The notes below the pieces were generated by a model, which had not been told where the DNA came from, ran no database searches, and saw only the letters and a program-made list of their open reading frames with translations. The translations under genes and the position numbers were made by a program. 64,000 bases of DNA from G020348385 sp964538085 (lineage in GTDB: Bacteria > Acidobacteriota > Aminicenantia > Aminicenantales > Aminicenantaceae): the NCBI GenBank assembly GCA_964538085.1, contig CAZIDF010000014.1, positions 29,212-93,211 on the forward strand. The letters run 5' to 3'. Shown piece by piece: positions 35,119 to 44,326 of the stretch (positions within the stretch are counted from its first letter, which is position 1; each line of letters starts with the position of its first letter).

Positions 35119-36251
35119 AAGGCACATTGAAGAGGAAAAAACTGGGATTTCTTGTCAATCCGATAGCCGGTATGGGAGGGCGGGTCGGTCTCAAAGGAAC
35201 CGACGGACGGGAAATCCTGGAAAAAGCGATCGCACTCGGCGCACAACCTTGGGCGTGCAAAAGAGCTAAGGAAGCATTAAAACCCATGCGCCGTATCAAG
35301 GATGAAATAGAACTGATCACCTATCCTTCCCCGATGGGAGAAGATATAGCCAGGGAATGTGGATTTGCGCTCCGTGTCATCGAGGCCGACCTGGGAGAGG
35401 CCACGACCGGAAAGGACACGAAACTGGCTGCAAAGGCCATGCTGAAAAAAAAGGTGGACCTTTTGCTGTTTGCCGGAGGTGATGGGACGGCGCGGGATAT
35501 ATGCAGCTCTGTGGGAACATCTCTTGTGTGTTTAGGTATCCCCGCCGGCGTGAAGATCCATTCCGGCGTTTTTGCCTCCCATCCTGTCAGGGCAGGAGAA
35601 CTGGCTGCTATTTATCTACAGAAATCGGTCCAGAGAACGCTGGAAGCCGAAGTGATGGATGTGAATGAAGAAGAACTGAGACAAGAAATCGTATCCGCCC
35701 GGCTGTACGGGTATCTTCGGATCCCCCATGTGGAGCGTTTTCTCCAACGGACAAAAGCCGGGAGCACTGGGAATGAAAAATACAGCCAGGAAGCCATCGC
35801 CGCAGAAGTTGTGGAAAACATGTCGGATAAATTCCATTATCTTGTCGGTCCTGGCACGACAACGGGTGCCATCATGCAAAGGCTTGGACTGGACTACGCG
35901 CTGATCGGAGTCGACCTGGTGTGGAAGGGCAAACTCTTGGGCAAAGACCTGAACGAATCCCAGATCCTGGAAAAGGTTTCGGGGAAACTGACAAAATTGA
36001 TCCTGACACCCATCGGCGGACAGGGATTTCTCCTAGGAAGAGGCAATCAACAGATCAGTCCCAAAATCGTAGGCCAGATCGGCAAATACAACATCATCGT
36101 CGTCGCCACCAAACAGAAGATTCATGCTCTGAACAGCAGGCCATTGCTCGTGGATACAGGAGATGTAGCCATGGATCAGGCCTTGATGGGATATTATCGG
36201 ATCGTCACCGGTTTTCGCGAAGCCATTATCTATAAAGTTGACCAATTATAA
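35115..36251 (+). CDS. ATP-NAD/AcoX-type kinase family protein
   Basis: Start is probably the GTG at 35115 overlapping the gcvPB stop (GTGA), or the TTG at 35127; there is an upstream frame but it lies inside gcvPB. About 378 residues. LGFLVNPIAGMGGRVGLKG at the N-terminus and FAGGDGTARDI (the GGDGT motif) place it in the NAD kinase/diacylglycerol kinase superfamily, COG3199 or AcoX branch. A C-terminal region with GPGTTTGAIMQRLGL and DLNESQILE fits that branch. Coupling to gcvP suggests a link to NAD(P) supply or acyl-group metabolism, but substrate is unknown. Confidence 0.85.
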   Translation: MKGTLKRKKLGFLVNPIAGMGGRVGLKGTDGREILEKAIALGAQPWACKRAKEALKPMRRIKDEIELITYPSPMGEDIARECGFALRVIEADLGEATTGKDTKLAAKAMLKKKVDLLLFAGGDGTARDICSSVGTSLVCLGIPAGVKIHSGVFASHPVRAGELAAIYLQKSVQRTLEAEVMDVNEEELRQEIVSARLYGYLRIPHVERFLQRTKAGSTGNEKYSQEAIAAEVVENMSDKFHYLVGPGTTTGAIMQRLGLDYALIGVDLVWKGKLLGKDLNESQILEKVSGKLTKLILTPIGGQGFLLGRGNQQISPKIVGQIGKYNIIVVATKQKIHALNSRPLLVDTGDVAMDQALMGYYRIVTGFREAIIYKVDQL

Positions 36252-36254
36252 GTA

Positions 36255-36281
36255 TGAGGAGCTCCTCAGCCCTGCTCAGGG
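36255..36281. terminator. Tandem hairpins after the gcv operon
   Basis: A 14-bp palindrome TGAGGAGCTCCTCA (36255-36268) and a short CCCTG/CAGGG hairpin (36270-36281) start 4 nt after the stop of the kinase-family gene. There is no strong T-run, so intrinsic termination is only a possibility. Confidence 0.35.
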
Positions 36282-36324
36282 TTATTCAGCGAACCTTTGC
36301 TAGAAAGTCGTTCATGAGGGCAAA

Positions 36325-36834
36325 ATGAGATCACTCAAGATCCTTTTATTGCTTGTCCTTTATGTCCCGATCAGTTGTTCCCTGATCGGCCTTTTAGCCT
36401 ACCAGATGAGGAGCCCCAGCCCAGTGAGCGGCGAATATCCCTTTCTCGATGTTTTCTGGCACTATGCCAATCCATTCAACAGCGATTTCAGCAGCGTTCA
36501 TTTGCTCACGATTTCGCTTAGTTTGGCCTACTTGCTCTTTATGGCCTTGTCGGTATCTTCATCAAAGCCGATTATTTCCATTTTTCACATCCGGATATTT
36601 TTGCTGGTATTGATCGTTTTGATCACATTGATCGTAATGATCTTTGTCGTTCTTGGACCCCGCTACTCTACACCACTAGATATTATACGGTTGTTCTTGT
36701 ATGTGGATGTTCACCTCATTCTCTTACTTCTTTTCACCTACCTCCCCATTCTTCGAAAACTAAAACCAAGGAATCTGGATTATTCACAAGCCAAGATTGC
36801 GGCAGCGGCGAGGAAGTGGCCCACGAAGCTGTAG
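36325..36834 (+). CDS. Four-helix membrane protein of unknown function
   Basis: 169 residues with four hydrophobic segments (about 5-25, 55-78, 86-113 and 122-145) and a basic C-terminus. The ATG has GAGG at 5 nt. I do not recognise a family. It is a single gene, converging on the acyltransferase gene. Confidence 0.6.
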   Translation: MRSLKILLLLVLYVPISCSLIGLLAYQMRSPSPVSGEYPFLDVFWHYANPFNSDFSSVHLLTISLSLAYLLFMALSVSSSKPIISIFHIRIFLLVLIVLITLIVMIFVVLGPRYSTPLDIIRLFLYVDVHLILLLLFTYLPILRKLKPRNLDYSQAKIAAAARKWPTKL

Positions 36835-36896
36835 TGAACTGCTGCGAGGGGGCTTCAACGAAGTTGATGTTGTGAGATTGGCTTGCCCGAAGGGTG

Positions 36897-36970
36897 AAAA
36901 CTGCAGATTAAAGTTAAAAATAAACTTGAAGATTATTTTCTTGAGAATGGATGAAGATATCTGCAGTTTT
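36897..36970. repeat. 12-bp perfect inverted repeats between convergent genes
   Basis: AAAACTGCAGAT (36897-36908) and its exact complement (36959-36970) flank 50 bp. The outer A/T tracts on both sides would suit a bidirectional terminator with a long loop, or the ends of a small relic element. Confidence 0.45.
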
Positions 36971-36986
36971 TATGAATAATTCAGGG

Positions 36987-38099
36987 TTAGATCTTAAGGA
37001 AAGTTTGCTTCTTGTACATCCAGTAAAGGATCAGCCAAATGACCAAAAATCCCGCCAGTCCCTGAACGAGGCCGTTCCAGGAACCGAGGCGATCCGCCAA
37101 TCCCCCGACAAAAATGTCGCCGATGCGGCGAAAATCGAAAAGGCGCGTGATCATGTACACAAAAATCGCGTTCATCCCGATGACTTTGAACGGGAATGCC
37201 CATTTGCGGAACCCCCAGACATCGATGACAAGATAAAACAAGCCGAGAAGGAGGAAGCAGAGTCCACCTGAAAATAAGACAAAGGAGCTGGTCCACAGAT
37301 GTTTGATGATCGGAAACCAGATTCCCCAGATCAGTCCCAGTCCGATGGAAAGGAATCCGGCGCCAAAAAGCCAGAGGACTTTTTGTCGTTGAGTTTTTTT
37401 CGACCGGAGCAACTGCCCACCAAAAACGCCCATCATGACGGTGCAGGCAAATGTCAGGCTGCTCAGGATCCATGTGTAGGATGTTCCATCCTGAAAAGGC
37501 CCAAGGATAAGCTTATCCAGAAACATTGCCAAATTACCCTCAGGAGTCAACTGTCCGGCACCATATCCGGGAACCGGCACCCATGCCATCAAAGCCCAAA
37601 ATACCAGCAGCAATCCAGTGGTCACACCGATCTGCCACTTGATATTCAAATTCAGCATAATGATCGAGCCGATCAAATAGCCGGCTGCGATAGCCTGAAG
37701 GGTGTTGCAATAGATGTCCAGTTTCGAAAGATCATAGCTGAGGAGATGACCCTGTGCGATCATTCCCAAGATAAACAAAATGACGAATCGGATCATGATA
37801 TGCGAGTACAGTTTCTTTTGGTGATCTCCTCTCGCCAAACGTTTGGCAAAGGAGAAGGGCATGGCCACTCCCACGATAAAAAGGAAAAGCGGCATAATCA
37901 GGTCCCAGAACCGGAATCCTTCCCATGTCACATGCTGGAGTTGGCGATCGATGAATCCTGTGACCGGGCTGCCGAATATCGCGTGGAGGTTCCCGAATAT
38001 CCACGCCCCCCCGACGATCCAGAACATGTCGAATCCCCGGAGTGCATCCAAAGATTCCAACCTTTTTCCTGCATCTAGCATCCCTTCCTGCATCTTCAT
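36987..38099 (-). CDS. HGSNAT/NagX-like multi-pass acyltransferase
   Basis: ATG at 38099 has GGAG at 5 nt and is preferred to an in-frame codon 57 nt upstream. The 370-residue protein has about ten transmembrane helices. RLESLDALRGFDMFWIVGG at the N-terminus, FWDLIMPLFLFIVGVAMPFSF and a later FVYMITRLFDF are typical of heparan-alpha-glucosaminide N-acetyltransferase-like proteins (DUF5009/NagX). They acetylate amino sugars across a membrane using acetyl-CoA. In a sulfated-glycan-degrading organism this would suit processing of glucosamine residues, but the link is inference. Confidence 0.85.
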   Translation of the reverse strand: MKMQEGMLDAGKRLESLDALRGFDMFWIVGGAWIFGNLHAIFGSPVTGFIDRQLQHVTWEGFRFWDLIMPLFLFIVGVAMPFSFAKRLARGDHQKKLYSHIMIRFVILFILGMIAQGHLLSYDLSKLDIYCNTLQAIAAGYLIGSIIMLNLNIKWQIGVTTGLLLVFWALMAWVPVPGYGAGQLTPEGNLAMFLDKLILGPFQDGTSYTWILSSLTFACTVMMGVFGGQLLRSKKTQRQKVLWLFGAGFLSIGLGLIWGIWFPIIKHLWTSSFVLFSGGLCFLLLGLFYLVIDVWGFRKWAFPFKVIGMNAIFVYMITRLFDFRRIGDIFVGGLADRLGSWNGLVQGLAGFLVIWLILYWMYKKQTFLKI

Positions 38100-38266
38100 G
38101 CTTTCTCCTTTATTTCTCTTTGACAAGATTCTATATAATTTTCCCATAAACGTCACGCACTCCTATAAGATACCGGTTGTTTTTTTATAAGGAAGTTTTG
38201 ACATGATCTTCTTGTTTGTAAAGCCATAACTGTAAGACGAAAACGGCACAGAAGAGGAGCTGTTAA

Positions 38267-38414
38267 ATGCCTAAATGTGCAAAGATCGTCGGCATCCGAG
38301 ATTTATGAAAATATCTTCCTGGTTTTAGCAGAAACTCTCTCAAGAGTGATAGATTTCGGCGATCCCAGCACCGCTGTTCTTTTTGCCGATGGCGCAGGAG
38401 TGATCGTTTTTTAA
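38267..38414 (+). pseudogene. Relic of a beta-ketoacyl-ACP synthase III (fabH-like) gene
   Basis: An ATG at 38267 with GAGGAG upstream begins MPKCAKIVGI, like a FabH N-terminus. After about 40 bp the frame shifts, and from about 38305 a second fragment reads AETLSRVIDFGDPSTAVLF then ADGAGVIVF and a stop. That second part matches the FabH stretch just after the active-site Cys region (typically AExLSR...D...VLFGDGAG). The Cys and His/Asn parts are absent, so the gene is internally deleted, frameshifted and truncated. Confidence 0.6.
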
Positions 38415-38437
38415 ATACTGAAAATATTGTGTTTTTT

Positions 38438-38827
38438 TTATTCCGGTTTTCTGACGGCGTAGAAAATAACCCCTAAAACGATAAAAATGATCCCTTGGAC
38501 AAAAAGAATCATGTTCATGGTGTAGCCCTCGACCAGAAAATTCACCAGGACTGCTTCTAAACCAAAAAGCAGGAAAACCACCGCAACGACTGTCATAGCT
38601 CCTTTCATAACCGCCTTATCTTTGAGATTGCGCATCCAGATGGCAATGATTCCAAGGCTGATTTGGCTAACGCCCAATATCATTTGAGTCGATTTCAGCG
38701 TGATATTGATGTTTTCTTCTGGCAAACCCAACAATTTAAAAACTGTTGTGGGAAAAAATAAGCCAAGAATTCCCCAGACCAGAGCAAATAAAATCGGGAT
38801 AATGAGCAAATTTTTCTGAAGTTTCAT
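38438..38827 (-). CDS. Small four-helix membrane protein, unknown function
   Basis: 129 residues with four hydrophobic segments: about 8-28, 45-63, 75-95 and 102-122. The ATG has GGAG upstream. The sequence (ILFALVWGILGLFFP, IWMRNLKDKAVMKG) resembles generic DoxX-like or DUF small membrane proteins, but no specific family is recognised. It stands alone between the fabH relic and the aminotransferase operon. Confidence 0.6.
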   Translation of the reverse strand: MKLQKNLLIIPILFALVWGILGLFFPTTVFKLLGLPEENINITLKSTQMILGVSQISLGIIAIWMRNLKDKAVMKGAMTVVAVVFLLFGLEAVLVNFLVEGYTMNMILFVQGIIFIVLGVIFYAVRKPE

Positions 38828-38955
38828 TTTGTCTCTCCTTTGTTATTTGGAACATCCCCTGGTTCCATTATTTCTAAAGGAATACAAAATTAAATGATGA
38901 ATGTCAAATACAAAAAATGAAGGAGCTTTTGTGACTGAGGGAATGAGGATAAGCC

Positions 38956-40101
38956 TTAAGTTATTGCAGATAGGACCGACAGAAGCTTGTCGATGTCATC
39001 GAAGTCGTTGAAGAAGTTGACCGCAACACGGATACAGCCAGCCCTTAGAGAGACCAATATCGACTCCTCAGCAAGTTTCTGAGCACACTCTTCATTTTTG
39101 TCGCCGAGGTCGAAGGAGACGATGGCCGATCGCTCTTCTGGCCTGTCTGACGGTGAAACGATCTTTACTCCCAGTCGTTTCAGACCACGAATAAGGTAGT
39201 CTGTCAGGTCGAGGATGCGGGCCCGAATGTTGTCGAATCCGATGGCCTTCAGATAATCGAGGGCTTGCTGAAAGGCAAGAATGGTTTGGAGATTTTGGGT
39301 CCCGAACTCGTACCGGCGGGCCGAATCATGGATGCGGAAAGGTGAATTTTTGGCCGTGTGGATGACATTCTCCCCGGCATCCACAGAAAGCCATCCGATC
39401 CAGGGGACAGGAAACCTTTTCCGGAAATCAGGAGTTGTGAAGAAAAGGGAGCCGATGTGACCGGTCAGTCCCCACTTGTGTAGCGAGCATGTTAAAGCGT
39501 CGATGTGCATGGATTCAACATCGAGAGGATAAAGGGGAAAGGCCTGGGTAGCGTTCACGATGAACAATATGCCCCTATCATGGAGGGTTTTGCCGAGAGT
39601 CAGGAGGTCCTGGCGAAAGCCGGTAGCATACTGCACATAGGATGTCACAACCGCAGCTGTTTGGTTATCGGTTTGCTCGATGATCGAATCGATAGAGTAG
39701 CGGGAGTCAATGGGTTTCACATATCGCATCGAGATCCCGAGGTGTTCGAATCCGATGGTAGAGGCAGGGAATTCGTCTTGTGTCGAAACCACATTGAACG
39801 GTGTTGCAATCTTATTTTTGATCGAAAGGGCAAGGAGAGACATGGCAGTGGACGTGTTCTGCACAAAGCAGATGTTGTCTTTCTCGGTGTTGATCAAAGC
39901 GGCTATATCTCCGCAAAGCTTTCGATACTTATCCAAATCATCTTCCCAGTGCACGTCACCCTGCCGGCAGATTTTTCGATAGTTTTCGACGATGGCTTCG
40001 AACACGGGTGTGGGGATGGGAGACATGGCGGCACTCTGGAAATAGACCATGTCCTTTGTGATGGGGAAATCTTCGCGAATTTTATTCCAGTCAGGCATCA
40101 C
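38956..40101 (-). CDS. Class V aminotransferase (cysteine desulfurase/isopenicillin N epimerase-like)
   Basis: 381 residues with a class V fold-type I PLP enzyme layout. The N-terminus has VYFQSAAMSPIPTPV; CFVQNTSTAMSLLALSI is the cofactor phosphate site; VVTSYVQYATGFRQDL precedes the Schiff-base lysine in CSLHKWGLTGHIG. The C-terminal domain ends RAGCIRVAVNFFNDFDDIDKLL. No conserved active-site Cys loop for sulfur transfer is seen, so a transaminase, lyase or epimerase role is likelier than NifS/SufS. Its start overlaps the upstream hypothetical gene by 11 nt. Confidence 0.85.
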   Translation of the reverse strand: MMPDWNKIREDFPITKDMVYFQSAAMSPIPTPVFEAIVENYRKICRQGDVHWEDDLDKYRKLCGDIAALINTEKDNICFVQNTSTAMSLLALSIKNKIATPFNVVSTQDEFPASTIGFEHLGISMRYVKPIDSRYSIDSIIEQTDNQTAAVVTSYVQYATGFRQDLLTLGKTLHDRGILFIVNATQAFPLYPLDVESMHIDALTCSLHKWGLTGHIGSLFFTTPDFRKRFPVPWIGWLSVDAGENVIHTAKNSPFRIHDSARRYEFGTQNLQTILAFQQALDYLKAIGFDNIRARILDLTDYLIRGLKRLGVKIVSPSDRPEERSAIVSFDLGDKNEECAQKLAEESILVSLRAGCIRVAVNFFNDFDDIDKLLSVLSAIT

Positions 40102-40882
40102 GTTTTCTCCGGAGGGCGAATTTCAACCCGGACCATGTTTTATCGATCGAACAGACTTTGTAGTCGACCAATCCGAAAGAAAGGCCTTTTTTTCGCACGA
40201 CCGTCTGAGTAAGATCGGATGCGACTCCGGAAGCTTTTTTCGGCCATGCTATCCAGAGTCCCCCCTTCCCTACCTTTTCTTTCACTTTGTTAATGTGCTT
40301 ATCTAAGCCCTCCTTGGATTTGACAAACCAGATAGCAAGATCGTTGTGCTCTGGAGATTCTCTCGCGAATGAGACTCCATCGGGCAAATCCCGTATGGAC
40401 TTTTCAAAACCTTTAGGGGCATCGATGAGATAAACAATGGTGTTGGGTTTGATGCCGAGTTTTTTGTGTAAACTGGCGCCTTCGTATCCGGCCATTGAAG
40501 ATGCCGGAACGACCGGTTTTTTCAGTGGATGAGCGATAGCATGCCCGATCTCTTCCAAGATCCCATTCCAGGTCGTGTAAACAGCATCGGGCAAAAGCTT
40601 CTGAATTCCTTTTACCTTGTCGGTATCTCCTTCGACAAAAACCAGTGATACATGGCGCGTGTCCTTGTATTTCCGGATAGCCAGACCAACATCCCGACCA
40701 TGAGATGGGATACGGGATAAGTCGATAACAACAGCGTCGGGAGGATTCTCTCTCATCTGTTTAAAGGGTGCAGGACCAAGCGCTTCATGAGACACTTCAT
40801 ACCCAGCCGCACGAAGAATCTCCACATTATCCACCGCTTCTTCCGGCTTCCAATGGATCAACCGGACACGATTTTTCTTCAT
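40091..40882 (-). CDS. Two-domain protein: receiver-like N-domain and DUF3052-like C-domain
   Basis: 263 residues. The first 115 look like a response-regulator fold (VRLIHWKPEEAVDNVEILRAAG; DAVVIDLSRIPSHGRD; VSLVFVEGDTDK) with the usual phospho-Asp position in VVIDLS. The C-terminal part resembles DUF3052: SLHKKLGIKPNTIVYLIDAP, LAIWFVKSKEGL and GGLWIAWPKKASGVASDLT. It is first in a two-gene operon with the aminotransferase and lies 24 nt downstream of a palindromic repeat. Function unknown. Confidence 0.6.
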   Translation of the reverse strand: MKKNRVRLIHWKPEEAVDNVEILRAAGYEVSHEALGPAPFKQMRENPPDAVVIDLSRIPSHGRDVGLAIRKYKDTRHVSLVFVEGDTDKVKGIQKLLPDAVYTTWNGILEEIGHAIAHPLKKPVVPASSMAGYEGASLHKKLGIKPNTIVYLIDAPKGFEKSIRDLPDGVSFARESPEHNDLAIWFVKSKEGLDKHINKVKEKVGKGGLWIAWPKKASGVASDLTQTVVRKKGLSFGLVDYKVCSIDKTWSGLKFALRRKRDA

Positions 40883-40906
40883 CTCATGGATAATATCATA
40901 TTAATT

Positions 40907-41010
40907 AAATTGGGGACAGGATATCCTTTCACTTAATTCCACAGGAATAATGGCGAAGATTATATCGGTAATTTGTGGAATTAAGTGAAAGGATATCCTG
41001 TCCCCAATTT
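40907..41010. repeat. Dispersed palindromic repeat, copy D (perfect 37-bp arms)
   Basis: Arms 40907-40943 and 40974-41010 are perfect 37-bp inverted repeats (core AATTGGGGACAGGATATCCT, then TTCACTTAATTCCACA) around a 30-nt loop. It is the longest copy. The TAA stop of the kinase gene (41009-41011) overlaps its right end. Confidence 0.93.
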
Positions 41011-44000
41011 ATTGAAGGCGGACGAGGGATTGGCGGGCATCGATGACAGGAGCGAGGCCTTCGTCGGCATCCTTCCAGTAAGAAAGGGCCAATTCGTACT
41101 GCTCCTTAGCCTTATCCTTGAGGCCCTTTGCCTCATACAGCTTGGCAAGCCTCAGATGACCGAAGGGGTGGACCAGCGGCCGAAAAGCAACTTCCGAAGG
41201 ATCTATCTTAGTCAACTTTTCGTACTCGGCTATAGCCTCATCCAGTTGTCCATTTGCCTGATAAACCAGAGCTGGAAAATCGATCCTGTAAGGAAGATTT
41301 GTGTAAATGAAAGAATAAAAGTTACGAAACGTCAAGTCACGTGGGGGAACTTTTTCATGGGCAGCGATGGCTTCCTCTGTCAGCCCTTCAGCCAGAAAGA
41401 TGCTGCGTGAGAGAACGTACTCTGTTGCCACATTCGACTTTTGTTTGTCCTCGTCCATCTTTGACAATATGGACTTTATTTCACCCAGTTTTGCTTTGGC
41501 TTCCCCGATTTTTCCTTCCTTCACATCCAGCATGCCCAAATAAAATGTATGGATAAGTGTGTTCTCTTCTGGCGACCCATAATTGTTCTCAATCCGGTAA
41601 TCATTCCTGTTCTCAGCATACTCATGAAAACGATCGATCTTTTCCCAATCATAGCAGGACCATATTTTCGACCGGAAGGCCACATCCACCATTCTCCAAT
41701 TGTTCGCATCCCTAGCCAACTGTTCTGCCCGTTCCACTTCCTCCAGAGACCGTTCGAGCTTTCCTTGCAGGTAGTAATAATATCCCTTCCAAAGATGCCC
41801 TTGAGCCCTGATCGAATCGGTGGCTGCCATATCGATAAACTGATCGAGCCATCTCATCGCCTCATCATAATCCTGTTTCACGGCATAGATATACGAGATC
41901 TTCCAATCGGATCCAAAATCAGGTTTGACCTCCAGCGCTTCCTTGAATTTATCGATGGCCTCATCCAATTTTCCCATCCGGAAATATGTTTCTCCCATGG
42001 AATCGAAGGGATTGGCATCCCCCGGAGAAACGGAGGCATACCGCCTGAAATACTCCAGCGCCTTGTCGTATTCATTCTTATAGCTGTGCTCATAAGCCAG
42101 TTGATTGAGGGCATACCCATAGTTGGGATCCAGCTCTAGTGCCTTGTTCAAAAGCGCTATAGCCTCATCTAACTCATTCTTCTGCTCGTGATACAGGGCC
42201 AACTCAAAATAAACCCTTTTCCACTTGGGATATTTCTCGGCCAGCTCCAAAAGGATCTTGTGATATTTTTCAGGATCTTCATTTCGGATCAGGAGTGCTT
42301 CGATAAAAAGCCCTTCTTTGCCTTTCAGTTTTTTTCCGTATTTCTTGAAGTTTTCGGTAGCCTGATCCATCTCTTCTGTGTTACCCAGATAAGCATACGC
42401 TCCTGCCAGGTAATAATGCGCCAGGGCGAACTCAGGATCCAGTTCCACTGCCTTCTGAAGGAATTTTCGCGCATCGTTGTAGTAATATTTTTCAAAATCT
42501 TCCCGACCTCTCAGAAAATAATTGTACGCCTCCATGGAATCCGTGGTCACATCACTGATCGGCTTGGCCCCGAGTCTCTGGATAAAGGCACTGATCCCCG
42601 ATCCATGCCCGATCTTCCGGCTCAACTCGTCGATCTGTTTTTTTAGGATGCTATCTACTCCCTCACCCCTGGAGCTCACGCTCTTCAACAGGCTTTTGGT
42701 CTCGACATCCAACACATTGACATTGGTGACGAACATATTGTCCGCTTTTGTGTAGCTTCCCAAGATGATAGCCTGGATGTTATCCAGACGGCACAACTCG
42801 AATCCCAGGTCTCTGTCGATGATCTCGGCATCCTTTCTCCCCAGCTGCTCCTGAAGATCGCGCATCCTCTCCCAAGATGTGATTCGATAGGATTTCGATT
42901 GCTCCAGGCTCGTAATCAAAAGGTTGGGGATCGCATCCTGGAGATAATCATAGGAACGATCCCCTGTCTGGTTTTCGAAACTGATCACCGCCACCGACAG
43001 CATATCTCCGGGCGCCGCAAACGCCGAGCTTTCCAAAAAAAACTTCCAGCCTATCACACCGACCACAATCGTCGCCAGGAAAATGATCGCTGGAAGCAAA
43101 AGTTTTTTCACATTGAATTTGACCGTAATCTCTCTGGACGTGATGGGCTTTTTTCTCCGGATTTCCCGTTCAGTAGTGGGCAGTTCCTGTTCGATTTTGG
43201 ACAGGTCGCTATGAAGTTCCTGGACGTTCTGATACCGGTTTTTCCGGTCTTTTTCCAAACATTTCAAAACCAACCGATTGAGCTCTTCAGAAATCGCATG
43301 ATTGTATTTCTTCGGCATGGGGGGCTTTTCCAGCTTGTGCTTGACCGCAATTCCGAGAGCGCCCTCTCCTTCGAACGGCACTCTTCCTGTCAACATCTCG
43401 AAAAGAATAACGCCCAGCGAGTATATATCCGATTGCTGATCTGTCTCTTTAGCCTCGGCCTGTTCCGGAGACATGTACTCCGGTGTCCCGACTAAAACAC
43501 CATGGCCAGTTTTACGGCCCGTTCTTAAAGAGCGGGCAATCCCAAAATCCAGTATTCTGGCATTGCCGTCTTTGTCGATGATGATATTGCCAGGTTTCAA
43601 ATCCCTGTGTACGATCCCATGGCGATGCGCCTCAGCCAATCCCTCGCAAATTTGTTTGGCGATAGTCACTGAAGTCCGCACCCCGAGCTGCCGGGTCATT
43701 TTGATCATGCTTTTCAGATCTTCCCCAGGGATATACTCCATGGTGATGTAGTAAGTTCCATCTTCCTCATCCAGATCATACATCCTGCACACATTTCTGT
43801 GGGCGATTTTCCGGGTAAACTTAAGTTCATCGCCGAATCGATCTATCGCTTTTTCATCGACGATCTCCGGTTTTATCAACTTGAGAGCCACCTCTTCGTT
43901 GATCTTTTTGTCCATCACTCTGAAAACAGTGCCCATGCCTCCCCTGCCGAGTTCTTCGATGACTTCGTACCTGCCGGCAAAAACCGTCCCTCTTTTCAAA

Positions 44001-44143
44001 TGGGCTACGGAGGTGTCTAAAGCTAGAGTTTTGGCGAGCATAACATCGTCCTCCACTTTGAACTGCAGCGGTTCCCCACATTTTCCGCAGAAACGGGTAT
44101 CCGGCGGGTTTTCAAATTGGCAGGACATGCATGTGATCTTCAT
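41009..44143 (-). CDS. Zinc-ribbon Hanks-type Ser/Thr kinase with transmembrane helix and TPR array
   Basis: 1044 residues. An N-terminal zinc ribbon (two CxxC pairs, CMSC and CGKC) is followed by a complete kinase domain (about 55-320): GRGGMG loop, catalytic Lys in VALKLIKP, HRDLKPGN, DFGIA and GTPEYMSPEQ. A transmembrane helix (about 348-370) leads to a periplasmic TolB/FlgO-like segment (VAVISFENQTGDRSYDYLQ) and then many TPRs from about residue 540 to the end. It probably senses an envelope partner through the TPRs and phosphorylates cytoplasmic Ser/Thr targets. A sigma-54-type promoter lies upstream; its stop codon is inside repeat copy D. Confidence 0.92.
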   Translation of the reverse strand: MKITCMSCQFENPPDTRFCGKCGEPLQFKVEDDVMLAKTLALDTSVAHLKRGTVFAGRYEVIEELGRGGMGTVFRVMDKKINEEVALKLIKPEIVDEKAIDRFGDELKFTRKIAHRNVCRMYDLDEEDGTYYITMEYIPGEDLKSMIKMTRQLGVRTSVTIAKQICEGLAEAHRHGIVHRDLKPGNIIIDKDGNARILDFGIARSLRTGRKTGHGVLVGTPEYMSPEQAEAKETDQQSDIYSLGVILFEMLTGRVPFEGEGALGIAVKHKLEKPPMPKKYNHAISEELNRLVLKCLEKDRKNRYQNVQELHSDLSKIEQELPTTEREIRRKKPITSREITVKFNVKKLLLPAIIFLATIVVGVIGWKFFLESSAFAAPGDMLSVAVISFENQTGDRSYDYLQDAIPNLLITSLEQSKSYRITSWERMRDLQEQLGRKDAEIIDRDLGFELCRLDNIQAIILGSYTKADNMFVTNVNVLDVETKSLLKSVSSRGEGVDSILKKQIDELSRKIGHGSGISAFIQRLGAKPISDVTTDSMEAYNYFLRGREDFEKYYYNDARKFLQKAVELDPEFALAHYYLAGAYAYLGNTEEMDQATENFKKYGKKLKGKEGLFIEALLIRNEDPEKYHKILLELAEKYPKWKRVYFELALYHEQKNELDEAIALLNKALELDPNYGYALNQLAYEHSYKNEYDKALEYFRRYASVSPGDANPFDSMGETYFRMGKLDEAIDKFKEALEVKPDFGSDWKISYIYAVKQDYDEAMRWLDQFIDMAATDSIRAQGHLWKGYYYYLQGKLERSLEEVERAEQLARDANNWRMVDVAFRSKIWSCYDWEKIDRFHEYAENRNDYRIENNYGSPEENTLIHTFYLGMLDVKEGKIGEAKAKLGEIKSILSKMDEDKQKSNVATEYVLSRSIFLAEGLTEEAIAAHEKVPPRDLTFRNFYSFIYTNLPYRIDFPALVYQANGQLDEAIAEYEKLTKIDPSEVAFRPLVHPFGHLRLAKLYEAKGLKDKAKEQYELALSYWKDADEGLAPVIDARQSLVRLQ

Positions 44144-44253
44144 TTGTTTTCTTACTTCTTTAAACTTTCTACACGACCTCTAAGTTTCCTTTATCCTCTA
44201 TATATATATACGCTGTATTTACCAAATTGTTCTGACTCCTGCTGAAATAAAGA

Positions 44254-44268
44254 GCAATTTTCATGCCA
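44254..44268 (-). promoter_or_regulatory. Sigma-54-type (-24/-12) promoter of the 1044-residue kinase gene
   Basis: Minus-strand TGGCATGAAAATTGC has the GG-N10-GC spacing and a perfect TTGC. Expected start near 44242, about 100 nt before the ATG at 44143. It lies in the 183-bp gap after the other kinase gene. Confidence 0.7.
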
Positions 44269-44326
44269 AGTGGGTAAGGCGAAGGTGGACAACAGCGATA
44301 AAGGAATGTAAAAATCTTTTACGGGT

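Noticed and set aside
36797..36979. Short plus-strand frame after the four-helix membrane protein
   Set aside because: No ribosome-binding site and no protein-like pattern; it overlaps the 12-bp inverted repeats.
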